Assembly (NCBI GenBank): GCA_963810775.1
Contig: CAWEOT010000006.1
Location: forward strand, 276,250-340,249
Length of the DNA stretch: 64,000 nt
Source of the DNA: DATBVX01 sp963810775
GTDB lineage: Bacteria > Pseudomonadota > Gammaproteobacteria > Steroidobacterales > Steroidobacteraceae
Direction of reading: 5' to 3'
Below the pieces are notes generated by a model that worked only from the letters and a program-made list of their open reading frames with translations, did not search any database and was not told the origin of the DNA. Numbering within the stretch: position 1 is the stretch's first letter; the number at the start of each line of letters is the position of its first letter. The position numbers and the translations under genes were made by a program. Below, in pieces: positions 54,896 through 63,957 of this stretch.

Positions 54896-56968
54896 CTACC
54901 ACACCTGGCAGAGCTCCTTGGCCGGCCTTACCAGGGCCTGCCCCGCCTTGCACTGAAAAGCCCGGGCGAACTGTGGCATGTTCGAGACCACGCCATTGAT
55001 GCGATAGCGCGGTGGAGAATGCTCATTGGTGACAGCGTTGAGGCGCTGTTGTTCCGGCGTCTGGTTGCTGCACGCCCATTGTGCGAATCCGACGAAGAAG
55101 CGCTGTTCCGGACTCAATCCGTCCTGCCCGGCGAGTTTCCGGGCCTTGGTCTGCTCCTGCCAGGCCATCCACGCCAGCAGCTCTCCGCCCAGGTCTGCGA
55201 TGTCCTCACCTGATGTCAGCGCGCCGTTGATCTTGATGTCATCGACAATGATGTATTGCGAGTACTGATTGCGGATGCACTGCGCACGCTGCTCAAATTT
55301 CTGAGCATCTTCCGCCGTCCACCAGTCGCGCAGGTTCCCCGCGCTGTCGTACTGGCGACCCGAGTCGTCGAAGCCGTGTGTGAGCTCATGACCGATCGTG
55401 CCGCCCGTGTTCCCGTAGTTGGGCGCATCGTCCATCTTCGGGTCATAGAGCGGTGGCAGCAGCACCCCCGCGGGAAAATTGATGTCGTTCATCGACGCGT
55501 TGTAATACGCGTTGACGGTCGGCGGAGTCATGAACCACTCGGCGCGATCCACAGGTCGGCCGATCTTGGCCGCCTGCCGGCGCCATTCGAATTCCGTGCC
55601 GCGAATCGCATTGCCAAGAAAGTCGCCGCGCTCGACGCGCAGCGCCGAGTAGTCCCGCCACACGTCGGGGTAGCCGACCTTGTCGCGCACCGCCGCGAGC
55701 TTGCTGAGCGCCTGCACCTTGGTGGGCGGTGACATCCAGTCGAGTGCCTCGATGCGCTCTTTCATGGCCGACTGGATCTGGTGTGTCATCAGAACGGTTT
55801 GGGATTTCATCGAGGGCGGAAAGGCGCGCGCGACGAATTCCTGACCGAGCGCCTCACCGAGCTGCGTATCGACCAGGTCGACACATTTCTTCCAGCGCGG
55901 CCGCTGCTCTTTCACGCCCCGCAGATAGGCGCGGTCAAACGCAAAGTCCTCGTCCACGAACGCTTTCGAAAGATAGGGCGCAGTCGCCGCAAGCAACGTC
56001 CAGCGCAAGTAGGTCTTAAGATCGTCCAGAGTCTCGTTCTGGAGCCGGGCGTTGAGCTCGATGACAAACGCGGGCTCCGCAACGTTGAGCCACGGAGTCG
56101 GCGCCAGGTGAGTGGCTTCGAAGTACCGATCCCAGGCGAACGCTGGCGCCATCTTGCGCAGCGAGTCGAGAGTCTCGCGATGATAGATCTTGTAGGGGTC
56201 ACGCATTTCGACTCGCGTCAGCGAGGCTTTCGCGAGCTGTGTCTCGATGCGCAGCACGACCTTGGCTTGCTTTTGGGCCGCTGGCGGCGTCGTGCCGTGC
56301 AGCTCGAAGAGCTTTGCGATGTGCGCGACGTAGCGCTCCCGGGTCTCGACGGACTTCGCATCGTCCTTGACGTAGTAGTCTCGATCGGGAAGCCCAAGGC
56401 CACCGGCATAAACTCCCGCGATCATCCTCGAGGCATCGCGTGCGTCCTGCTCGGCACCGCTTCCGAACAGCATGTTGCCGTTGGTGGCACGCGCGTGCAG
56501 TTCCCCCACCAGCGGCGCGAGAGCCTGTTTGGTTTTCAGGTGCTCGATCCGCTCGAAGTCCGGCTGAAGCGGGGCGATGCCCGTCTGTTCGATTGCCGCC
56601 TCGTCCATGCACGCCGCGAAGTAATCCCCAATCTTCTGCTGGATCGGCGTTCGCTCCGGATCCGATCGGGCTGCGTCCTCGAGGATTCCCCACAGAAATT
56701 GCTGATTGTCGGCGAAGAGCTTTCCATACACGCTCCAGCTCGACTGGTCCGCGGGAATCGGGTGGTGTTGCTGCCAGCCTCCGCACGCGTAGGCGTAGAG
56801 GTCCTCGCAAGGATCCACCGCGCGGTTCATGGCACTGACGTCGAGACTCGGAGTGTAGGGGAGTTCCTGATAAGGGCGTTCCTCGGCCATGCAGATTGGC
56901 GCCAAGAGAGCCACGCCCAAGACAGGTATTGATCGAGACCGGGTTCGTTGCATGAGAAGCCGCCTCAT
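54896..56968 (-). CDS. M13-family (neprilysin-like) zinc metallopeptidase
   Basis: 690 residues from ATG 56968 with GAGGTC upstream; in-frame extension to 57079 is unlikely. A signal peptide (PVLGVALLAPICMAEE) sends it to the periplasm. The gluzincin site is GHELTHGFDDSGRQ (HExxH near 526) with the third ligand and support from GEDIADLGGEL. The family start NRAVDPCEDLYAYACGGW and terminal CQVW motif are complete. Degrades small peptides in the periplasm. Conserved neighbours not evident. The downstream small repeat-protein gene is on the same strand but separately promoted. Confidence 0.94.
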   Translation of the reverse strand: MRRLLMQRTRSRSIPVLGVALLAPICMAEERPYQELPYTPSLDVSAMNRAVDPCEDLYAYACGGWQQHHPIPADQSSWSVYGKLFADNQQFLWGILEDAARSDPERTPIQQKIGDYFAACMDEAAIEQTGIAPLQPDFERIEHLKTKQALAPLVGELHARATNGNMLFGSGAEQDARDASRMIAGVYAGGLGLPDRDYYVKDDAKSVETRERYVAHIAKLFELHGTTPPAAQKQAKVVLRIETQLAKASLTRVEMRDPYKIYHRETLDSLRKMAPAFAWDRYFEATHLAPTPWLNVAEPAFVIELNARLQNETLDDLKTYLRWTLLAATAPYLSKAFVDEDFAFDRAYLRGVKEQRPRWKKCVDLVDTQLGEALGQEFVARAFPPSMKSQTVLMTHQIQSAMKERIEALDWMSPPTKVQALSKLAAVRDKVGYPDVWRDYSALRVERGDFLGNAIRGTEFEWRRQAAKIGRPVDRAEWFMTPPTVNAYYNASMNDINFPAGVLLPPLYDPKMDDAPNYGNTGGTIGHELTHGFDDSGRQYDSAGNLRDWWTAEDAQKFEQRAQCIRNQYSQYIIVDDIKINGALTSGEDIADLGGELLAWMAWQEQTKARKLAGQDGLSPEQRFFVGFAQWACSNQTPEQQRLNAVTNEHSPPRYRINGVVSNMPQFARAFQCKAGQALVRPAKELCQVW

Positions 56969-57103
56969 GTCTGCGACCTCGGGGATGGTAGTACGAATCG
57001 CGCAGTTCAGGCCGCTATTGCGATTCGTTGAGCAGTCTCTGCCGCTTTCAATTCCTGCAAAAGAGCGAGCCTGCCGCAAATCCGGCAGGCTCGAAGCAGG
57101 AGA

Positions 57104-57475
57104 TCAGTTCCAGGTGCGATCCGTAGCCCGCGCAACAACCCTCATCGTTTCGATGCGCGGGGCGGTCACCGTGAGGCTACCCAGGTCGGCGACCAGTAGG
57201 GCTGCGGAGCGTCGTGCGGTCACGGTGATCGCACCAAGGTCTGCGACGCGCGTGTCGGAAAGGCGCTGCGCACTGACGGTCATGCTGCCGAGTTCCGCAA
57301 CCTCTGCGGAGCGCCGAGCCGTCACGGTCACATGCCCGAGGTTGGCGTATGTGCCCACGATGTCGGACCGCTCACTCGTGCGGACCTCGTCGGCGTGCGT
57401 CGCTGATGCCATCAGCGCTCCCGTCGCCATCACGGTGACCAACGCGAACTCTCGAATCCTGTGCAGCGTGCTCAT
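57104..57475 (-). CDS. Small exported protein with four TonB-box-like repeats
   Basis: 123 residues from ATG 57475 with AAGGAG upstream. A signal peptide ends at SATHA/DEV. The mature part is almost entirely four tandem repeats of the form LGx(V/I/M/L)TV(T/S)A-x-R, at residues about 46-55, 62-71, 80-89 and 98-107, spaced 16-18 residues. TVTARR is close to the TonB box found at the N-terminus of TonB-dependent receptors. No named family recognised. A consensus sigma-54 promoter and upstream dyads precede it, so it is probably made on demand. Possible TonB-binding decoy or receptor-associated peptide; function unknown. Confidence 0.75.
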   Translation of the reverse strand: MSTLHRIREFALVTVMATGALMASATHADEVRTSERSDIVGTYANLGHVTVTARRSAEVAELGSMTVSAQRLSDTRVADLGAITVTARRSAALLVADLGSLTVTAPRIETMRVVARATDRTWN

Positions 57476-57672
57476 GGCGCTCTCCTTCGACCTCTTGCCA
57501 ATTCCGATCGCAACGACGCTGATGGTGAGATGCTCTCCGCGCCTGGCGCGTTTAAAGCGGGGTACAGAAAACGCAAGCGCGCGGCGGCTCAGGGAGATCA
57601 AGGTTGAGTGCGTCATGGTGCGGGCCTCGTGCTGTATGGATGCGTCCAGAATTCGTTGGTCGCCTTCCTACT

Positions 57673-57688
57673 AGCACGGCTCGTGCCA
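57673..57688 (-). promoter_or_regulatory. Sigma-54 promoter of the repeat-protein gene
   Basis: Minus-strand TGGCACGAGCCGTGCT against the sigma-54 consensus TGGCACG-N4-TTGCW: eleven of twelve defined positions, with GG and GC at correct spacing. It lies about 200 bases upstream of the repeat-protein ATG. Confidence 0.72.
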
Positions 57689-57751
57689 GCCTTGTGGCAA
57701 GAGCTAACAGGTTGTTATTTCTAATAGTCTCGTCATCGTCCTTGAGTTCAC

Positions 57752-57820
57752 GTGTCCGCTGCGGACGTCCGCGTCCCGTGTCCGGGACACTCGCGGACAC
57801 CTCGGTCCCGAGACCGGGAC
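57752..57820. promoter_or_regulatory. Cluster of TGTCC/GGACA dyads, candidate activator sites
   Basis: Three inverted repeats: GTCCGCTGCGGAC (57754-57766), GTCCCGTGTCCGGGAC (57773-57788, including the 13-base palindrome GTGTCCGGGACAC) and GTCCCGAGACCGGGAC (57805-57820). Outer arms GTGTCCGC and GCGGACAC also pair. They lie 65-130 bases upstream of the sigma-54 promoter, the usual distance for enhancer-binding protein sites. Confidence 0.65.
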
Positions 57821-57831
57821 GCTAATGAACC

Positions 57832-58413
57832 CTACGAGGTTGCGCGATCGATCCACTTTTCGACCTGCGGCGGACGATAGGTCGCGAACCGCTCGAGCAG
57901 ATCCGTGGGCGACGTCGAGGTGATCACAAGCGCGCGATGCTGGCTCTTCACGAAACGCTCCTCGACGGTGAGATCCAAAAACTCGAGCAGCCGGTCGTAG
58001 TACCCGCTGACGTTGAGTAGTCCGCATGGTTTCGGATGCAGGCCAAGCTGCGCCCAGGTGAGCACCTCGAAGAACTCTTCGAGCGTGCCGAGGCCGCCAG
58101 GCAGAGCGATGAATCCCTCCGAGAGCTCGGCCATCATCGCCTTGCGCTCGTGCATCGAGGCGACGACTCGAAGCTCGGTAAGTCCGCCATGTGCTACTTC
58201 CTTCTCGAGCAGCGCCTTGGGTATCACGCCGATGACCTCGCCACCCGCGGCCAGTGTCGCGTCCGCGAGCACTCCCATCATCCCGACCCTGCCGCCGCCA
58301 AAGACCACGCCATAGCCGCGCGTCACGAGCTCGCGTGCCAGCCGCTCTGCGGCTTGCGCATAGTCCTCGCGCGCGCCGCGACTCGAGCCCGCAAATACGC
58401 ATATTCGCTTCAT
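57832..58413 (-). CDS. LOG-family nucleotide phosphoribohydrolase (TIGR00730)
   Basis: 193 residues. Motifs FGGGRVGMMG and IALPGGLGTLEEFFEVLTW (the PGGxGTxxE active site) mark the lysine-decarboxylase-like Rossmann family that releases free bases, including cytokinins, from nucleoside 5'-monophosphates. Likely nucleotide salvage, though some bacterial members simply scavenge AMP. Sits between the repeat-protein control region and a PLP enzyme on the same strand. Start ATG 58413. Confidence 0.92.
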   Translation of the reverse strand: MKRICVFAGSSRGAREDYAQAAERLARELVTRGYGVVFGGGRVGMMGVLADATLAAGGEVIGVIPKALLEKEVAHGGLTELRVVASMHERKAMMAELSEGFIALPGGLGTLEEFFEVLTWAQLGLHPKPCGLLNVSGYYDRLLEFLDLTVEERFVKSQHRALVITSTSPTDLLERFATYRPPQVEKWIDRATS

Positions 58414-58438
58414 ATCAATCTCCGCGGAGCACGTACTC

Positions 58439-59398
58439 TCAATCGCACTCGATCCACCGCTGTATCTGCTTGCGCGTGAGATTGCCGCCGCTCAGCACCG
58501 CGGCGACGCACTGTCCCCGGAACTGGGCGCCGTGGGTCAAAAGTGCCGCCAGCGCTGCGGCGCCGCCGGGCTCGAGTACCAAGCCGAGCTCGCGGTACGC
58601 CAGGCGCATGCCGTCGATCAATGCCGCATCCTCGACCTGCAGGATTTCGTCCGTGCACACTCGCAGGCGTGCGACGGCTTCGGGGAACGGCGTCTGCACG
58701 GCGAGTGCATCCGCAATCGTCGAGCAAGGCGCGCTGACGATGCGACCCAGCCGCCAGGCGTCGTGCAACGCGGGCGAGCCGATCGGGGACACACCGATGA
58801 CGCGAGTGTGTGGACTATGCGCCTTGACCCAGCAGCCAATGCCCGCTAGCAATGCCCCATCACCGAGCGGTACGACGACCGCAGCGAGCTCGCCCGGGTA
58901 ATGCAAGAGTTCCAGCCCGATCGTGCCTGCACCCTCGGCGATGGCGGCTTCCTGGCCATCTACGACCAGAACGGCATTCGTTTCGGCTGCGAACTGCGCG
59001 GCTGCGGCATTTGCCTCGTCAGGTTGAGTACCGACGGCGAGAACCTGGGCTCCCAGGGCAGACATGCGCTCGACCTTGATCGGACTGGCATCGATGTTGG
59101 TGAAGACAGTCAACGGGATGCCGCGCTTGCGCGCTGCGTACGCCATGCCCTGTCCGAAATTGCCGGCGGTCGCACAGACGAGTGGCGTGTCATCCGTCCT
59201 CTGGGAGACGAAGAACTGGGCGCCGCGACCCTTGAACGAGCGGATCGGGTTCAACGTCTCGATCTTGAGCACGAGCTGGCAGCCGAAGAGCTTGCTCAGC
59301 GCAGCTGCTTCGAACTGCGGTGAATCGCGAAAACAGGGTTCGATGACCTCGTAGGCGGTCGCGATGCGCTCGAGGGAGAGGAGTGACACTGAGTGCAT
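58439..59398 (-). CDS. PLP-dependent threonine/serine dehydratase-like enzyme
   Basis: 319 residues from ATG 59398; upstream frame to 59503 overlaps the promoter. The Schiff-base lysine is in NPIRSFKGRGAQ, with a serine/glycine phosphate-binding loop and a late GLVLEPGGAAALAAL. Fold-type II, similar to catabolic threonine dehydratases or serine racemase. Substrate not resolvable from sequence. Lies 25 bases upstream of the LOG gene and may be co-transcribed. Confidence 0.88.
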   Translation of the reverse strand: MHSVSLLSLERIATAYEVIEPCFRDSPQFEAAALSKLFGCQLVLKIETLNPIRSFKGRGAQFFVSQRTDDTPLVCATAGNFGQGMAYAARKRGIPLTVFTNIDASPIKVERMSALGAQVLAVGTQPDEANAAAAQFAAETNAVLVVDGQEAAIAEGAGTIGLELLHYPGELAAVVVPLGDGALLAGIGCWVKAHSPHTRVIGVSPIGSPALHDAWRLGRIVSAPCSTIADALAVQTPFPEAVARLRVCTDEILQVEDAALIDGMRLAYRELGLVLEPGGAAALAALLTHGAQFRGQCVAAVLSGGNLTRKQIQRWIECD

Positions 59399-59603
59399 TG
59401 ATGTCTCGCGTTGCAGTCGCGAATCTGTCGACGGCGCGGCGACCTCGCGCAAGTTCACGGTGATTGACAGCGTAGCTGCATCCTGCGCGAGCACAAGACC
59501 CACAAGATTCGCCCGAATCCGTCAAATCTGGCCGCAACAGGACAATCGGGGCTACCCTGTGCATCTCACAGGGGCGGTCGCCGTACCAGGCTGCGGAGAC
59601 AAC

Positions 59604-59870
59604 ATGAATCGGGATCGATTGCGTCAGCTTATGGCTTCGCTCCATCGGGAACTGGGCAACGCAGAATCCGTGGATGCGGAATCGCGCCGGCAGATGGATG
59701 CTCTCATCAAAGATCTTGATCGCGTCCTCGACACTTCTCCGCCGGCCCTGCAGGACGCCAGCGTCCGGGATCGACTGGAAGAGCTTTTGCTGCGTTTCGA
59801 AGCCCAGCATCCCGCGATCGCTACGTCCATGCGCCAGCTCATCGACACGCTCGCGAAGGCCGGGATCTGA
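59604..59870 (+). CDS. DUF4404 family small protein
   Basis: 88 residues from ATG 59604 with GGAG upstream. Helical, amphipathic protein (LRQLMASLHRELGNAESVD, RDRLEELLLRFEAQHPAIATSM) matching DUF4404. No enzymatic motif. Family function is unknown. It is followed by a set of inverted half-sites and then a nucleoside transporter gene on the same strand. Confidence 0.8.
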   Translation: MNRDRLRQLMASLHRELGNAESVDAESRRQMDALIKDLDRVLDTSPPALQDASVRDRLEELLLRFEAQHPAIATSMRQLIDTLAKAGI

Positions 59871-59872
59871 TG

Positions 59873-59897
59873 TGCTCAGCGTGAGCAGTTTGCTCAC
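59873..59897. promoter_or_regulatory. Triple TGCTCA half-site operator upstream of CNT gene
   Basis: TGCTCA (59873-59878), TGAGCA (59882-59887) and TGCTCAC (59891-59897) in alternating orientation; the last two form a perfect seven-base-arm dyad GTGAGCA-GTT-TGCTCAC. About 100 bases upstream of the transporter start. Could also fold as a hairpin after the preceding gene, but lacks a T-run. Confidence 0.5.
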
Positions 59898-59995
59898 ATT
59901 GCATGTCAGGAGCCTCCCGGGCGTAGTAGATTAGCCCGTCAGGGTGAACAGGCGCACTCAATGAGAATCATAATGGGCGTGGTGGGCATCGCCAG

Positions 59996-61294
59996 ATGCA
60001 CCTGACCGGCATCGTCGGCCTTGCTGTCATGCTTGGCCTGGCGTGGCTCTTTTCCACCAATCGGCGTGCGATTCGGCTCAAAACCGTGGCCTGGGGATTG
60101 GGCCTGCAGTTCGTCTTTGCCATTCTCGTGCTGAAGTTCGAGTTCGGGCGACGCGTTTTTGAAGTCGCCGGAGACGGTGTGAAGTGGTTGCTGAACTTCT
60201 CTTACGCAGGATCACGCTTTGTCTTCGGCCCGCTGGGTGAAAGGCCAACGCCGGTCGCCGTTCACGACCTTGCAGCGGAGAAGGCCACTGGCGCGTTGAC
60301 TTTCCTGCTTCCGGAGCACGTCTTCTTCCTCGCGTTCACCGTGCTGCCGACGATCATCTTCATCGCCGCGTTCTTCGCGGTCCTGTATCACATCGGAGTG
60401 ATGCAGTTCATCATCAAGTGGGCTGCGCGGGCGATGACTGCCCTGATGGGCGCGAGCGGCGCCGAATCACTGAATGTGGCGGCCAGCATCTTCATGGGCC
60501 AGACGGAAGCGCCGCTCACGATCCGTCCGTATCTGCCGCGGCTCACGCGTTCGGAGCTGATGACCATCATGACCAGTGGTATGGCTCACGTTTCCGGCGC
60601 AATCATGGGAGCGTATATAGCGTTCGGCGTCGAGCCCAAGCACATCCTGACCGCGGTGATCATGACCGCCCCGGGCACTCTGCTGATTTCCAAGATGCTC
60701 GTACCCGAGACCGAACAGCCCGAAACCGCCGGCCGCGTCGAGCTGCATCGCGGCGAAGAGGAGAAGAGCCAGAACTTCCTGGGCGCGATCGCCCGCGGCA
60801 CCAGCGACGGCCTGGGCCTGGCCGTCAACGTCGGCGCCATGCTGATCTCCTTCGTGGCGCTGGTATTTCTCGCCAACGGAATTCTGGGTGGCATTCACGA
60901 TGGGCTCGCGCACATCGGCTTCGCGTACTTTCCCTCCAGCCTGCAACAGATTTTCGGTTACCTGTTCGCACCCATCGCCTGGGTTATCGGCGTGGCCTGG
61001 CAGGACTGTCTGCAAGTGGGAAATCTGCTGGGCACGCGCATGACGCTGAATGAGCTGGTGGCCTTCTCGCAGCTCGGCCCGCTGAAGGATGTGATTACCG
61101 ACCGTTCGTACATCATCGCCACCTTCGCCTTGTGCGGCTTCGCCAATTTCAGTTCCATCGGGATACAGATTGGCGGCATCGGGGCGCTCGCGCCCAACAA
61201 GCGCGATGAGCTTGCACGCCTCGGCATTCGCGCCATGCTGGCCGGTACCATGGCCAACTTGATGTCTGCTTCGATCGTGAGCCTGCTAATCTGA
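59996..61294 (+). CDS. Concentrative nucleoside transporter (CNT family), copy 2
   Basis: 432 residues with about ten hydrophobic segments. Family motifs FSTNRRAIRLKTVAWG, FMGQTEAPLTIRPYL and the late FALCGFANFSSIGIQIGG. Related to copy 1 at 30682 but longer by an insert after the second helix and clearly diverged. Imports nucleosides. Followed after 48 bases by deoB on the same strand, consistent with deoxynucleoside use. Candidate operator upstream at 59873. Confidence 0.94.
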   Translation: MHLTGIVGLAVMLGLAWLFSTNRRAIRLKTVAWGLGLQFVFAILVLKFEFGRRVFEVAGDGVKWLLNFSYAGSRFVFGPLGERPTPVAVHDLAAEKATGALTFLLPEHVFFLAFTVLPTIIFIAAFFAVLYHIGVMQFIIKWAARAMTALMGASGAESLNVAASIFMGQTEAPLTIRPYLPRLTRSELMTIMTSGMAHVSGAIMGAYIAFGVEPKHILTAVIMTAPGTLLISKMLVPETEQPETAGRVELHRGEEEKSQNFLGAIARGTSDGLGLAVNVGAMLISFVALVFLANGILGGIHDGLAHIGFAYFPSSLQQIFGYLFAPIAWVIGVAWQDCLQVGNLLGTRMTLNELVAFSQLGPLKDVITDRSYIIATFALCGFANFSSIGIQIGGIGALAPNKRDELARLGIRAMLAGTMANLMSASIVSLLI

Positions 61295-61342
61295 AGCGGC
61301 GAGTCGCTGAATGAAAGCCTATAGGACGTTTCCGAGCCTACG

Positions 61343-62546
61343 ATGAAGCGAGCTGTCGTCCTGGTCCTGGATTCGTTCGGCATCGGTGCCGCCGCTGACG
61401 CGGAGCGCTTCGGCGATGCGGGCTCGAACACGCTGGGGCACATTGCCGCCCATCGCGCACGCGCGGGTAACCCATTGCAGATTCCCAATCTCGCCCGCCT
61501 CGGCCTTCTGCATGCCGCCCGCGAAAGCTGCGGTGACTTTCCGGCCGGGGTCGCGCCCAATGTCGAGGTCATCGGTGCGTACGGCTACGCCGAAGAACTG
61601 AGCACCGGCAAGGACACGCCGAGCGGCCATTGGGAAATGGCTGGGGTGCCCGTGCTCTACGAGTGGGGTTACTTCCGAGAAGCGGAAAACTCGTTTCCGC
61701 CCTCGTTGCTGGAGGATCTGATCAAGGAGGCGCGCCTGCCTGGAGTGCTCGGCAATTGCCAGGCCTCGGGCACCGAGATCATCGCGCGGCTCGGCGAAGA
61801 GCACATGCGCACCGGCAAGCCGATCGTCTACACGTCCGCGGATAGTGTGTTCCAGATTGCCGCGCACGAGGAAACCTTCGGGCTCGAGCGTCTCGTCGAC
61901 CTGTGCCTGATCGCGCGCCGGCTGGTCGATCGCTATCGCATCGCGCGGGTCATCGCGCGACCCTTCGTCGGCAGTTCGCCCAAGAATTTCTTGCGCACCG
62001 GCAACCGGCACGACTATGCGGTGCCGCCGCCCTCGCCCACCGTGCTCGACAAGCTGCTCGCGAGCGGCGGTGAGGTGATCGGCATCGGCAAGATCCCCGA
62101 TATCTTTGCGCACCGGGGCATCTCGCGAGAGGTGCACGCGTTCGGGAACGATGCGATGTTCGATGTGACGCTCGAGGCCTTCGAGAGCGCAGCGGATCGG
62201 TGTTTCGTGTTCAGCAACTTCGTCGACTTCGACACGCTTTACGGTCATCGGCGCGATGTCGAAGGTTACGCGCGCGCGCTCGAGCAGTTCGACGTGCGGC
62301 TCCCCGAGTTGCTCGACCGCTTGGGCGACGAGGATGTCCTCATGCTGAGTGCGGACCACGGCTGCGATCCGACGTGGGCGGGGACCGATCACACGCGCGA
62401 GCACATTCCAGTGCTCGCCTACGGACGCAACGTCACGCCAGGCTCGCTCGGCAAGCGCGCGACCTTTGCCGACATCGGGCAGAGCCTCGCGGGCTTCTTC
62501 GATCTCGAACCGATGGATTACGGCACGGACTTCCTGGGCTGGCTGA
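61343..62546 (+). CDS. deoB: Phosphopentomutase
   Basis: About 400 residues of alkaline-phosphatase-superfamily fold. Metal sites in VLVLDSFGIGAAADAERFGD (quoted partly: LDSFGIGAAADA) and LSADHGCDPTWAGTDHTRE; phosphoacceptor in the GKDTPSGHWEM region. Converts (deoxy)ribose 1-phosphate to 5-phosphate, completing the deoA route. Family homology ends around MDYGTDFL near 62540, yet the literal frame runs on to 62785 through antisense of the next gene. A one-base error near 62530 would place the stop at about 62546, which I use. Confidence 0.9.
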
Positions 62547-63957
62547 TCCAGCACCGCGGCCTTGATCTTGGCGGCGAGCGCATTCGCTTCCGCGCGCACG
62601 CGCGCGGTATCGACCGTCAGCACCTTGCCATCGCGCATCAACACCTTGCCTTCGACCACCACGCTCGCGACATCCTGCTCGTGAGCGACGTAGACGAGAT
62701 GCGAGATCACATCGTAGAGCGGCGTGAAATGCGGATCAGCGAGCGAGACCTGGATGAGGTCCGCCCGCCGGCCCGGCGTCAGTGAGCCGATCTTGTCGCC
62801 AAGGCCAATCGCCTCGGCACCGCCCGCGGTCGCCATGCGCAAGGCGGTGGCCGCCGGGACCACCTTCGGATCCAGGGTCGACACTTTTTGCAGGAACGCC
62901 GCGAGGCGCATCTCTTCCCACATGTCGAGATCGTTGTTGGTGGCGGCTCCATCGGTACCGAGTCCGACCGCAATCCCCGCCTTCAGCATGGCGGTCACGG
63001 GAGCGGTGCCGGAGGAAATCTTCATGTTCGAGCTGGGGTTGTGGATCACGCCGACGTGGCGGCGCGCGAGGATTGGAAAGTCTTCCTCCGTGGGCCACAC
63101 CACGTGCGCGGCGATCGTCGGTCCTGCGAAGAACCCGAGGGCCTCCAGGTGCTGTATCGGTGTCTTGCCGAAGTTTTTCTGGCTGTAGTCGATTTCGAAG
63201 CGGGATTCGGAGACGTGAATGCTGATCGGCACACCGAGCTCGAGCGCCCGCGCACGCAGCTGCTTGAGCTGCTCGGGCTTGACCGTGTAGATCGCGTGCG
63301 CGCCGACGATCGGCATCACGCGGTTGTTCTTGCCCTTCCAGCGCTGGACGAATTCACCGGCACGGCGCAGCCCTTCCGCCGCATCCGCGGCGTCGGGACT
63401 CTTCTGGTCGATCACGGAAGATGCGACGAGCGCACGCAGCCCGCAGCGCTCCACGACTTGCGCGACGCTATCGGGGAAGTAGTACATGTCGACGAAAGTG
63501 GTGGTGCCGCCGCGGATCATTTCCCAGCAGGCGAGCTCGGTGCCGATGCGCACGAACTCGGGGTCGACGAAGCGCACTTCGGTGGGAAAGATATAGTTTT
63601 GCAGCCAGTCGATCAGTTCGCGATCGTCGGCGATCCCACGCAGCAGGGTCATGGCCGCGTGGGTGTGTCCATTGATGAGGCCGGGCAGCACGATGCGATC
63701 CTTCCCGGGGAGCGTCTCGTGTGCTCGGTACCTGGCCGAAATCTCCGCGGCCGGGCCGATCGCCAGGATGGCACCCTTGTCGATCACGACCGCGCCCTTC
63801 TCCAGCACCGGGTCATCGCCATTCATCGTGACCACGTGATCGCCCTCGACGATCAGGTCGACCGAGGTTTGAGCGGCGCAGGCCGACGACGACGCCCGAG
63901 CAGGGTGGCGAGCGCCAACAGCTGGCCGAAACGATGCAGACTCCGGTACTGTTTCAT
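62518..63957 (-). CDS. Exported TRZ/ATZ-type amidohydrolase, frame breaks at both ends
   Basis: About 470 residues. Metal site: PGLINGHTHAAMTLLRG (HxH), HVVWPTEEDF histidine region and the LGTDGAATNNDLDMW aspartate. Typical of the ATZ/TRZ/SAH-deaminase subgroup that deaminates purine or pyrimidine nucleosides and s-triazines. The N-terminus read from ATG 63957 is a signal peptide (RFGQLLALATLL), with a frame change near 63897 before SSSACAAQTSVDLIVEGDHVV; thus the enzyme is probably periplasmic. The C-terminal frame also lacks a natural stop near 62520. Convergent with deoB. Confidence 0.85.

Noticed and set aside
57754..57820. Palindrome cluster as a CRISPR or terminator of the LOG gene
   Set aside because: Units are of different sequence and spacing, with no T-run; position relative to a sigma-54 promoter fits activator sites better.
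61319..62518. Extension of the amidohydrolase frame across deoB
   Set aside because: Residues beyond about 62520 have no amidohydrolase similarity and lie antisense to well-conserved deoB motifs.
62546..62785. Extra 80 C-terminal residues of deoB
   Set aside because: Phosphopentomutases end at the GTDFL region; the extension is antisense of the amidohydrolase.
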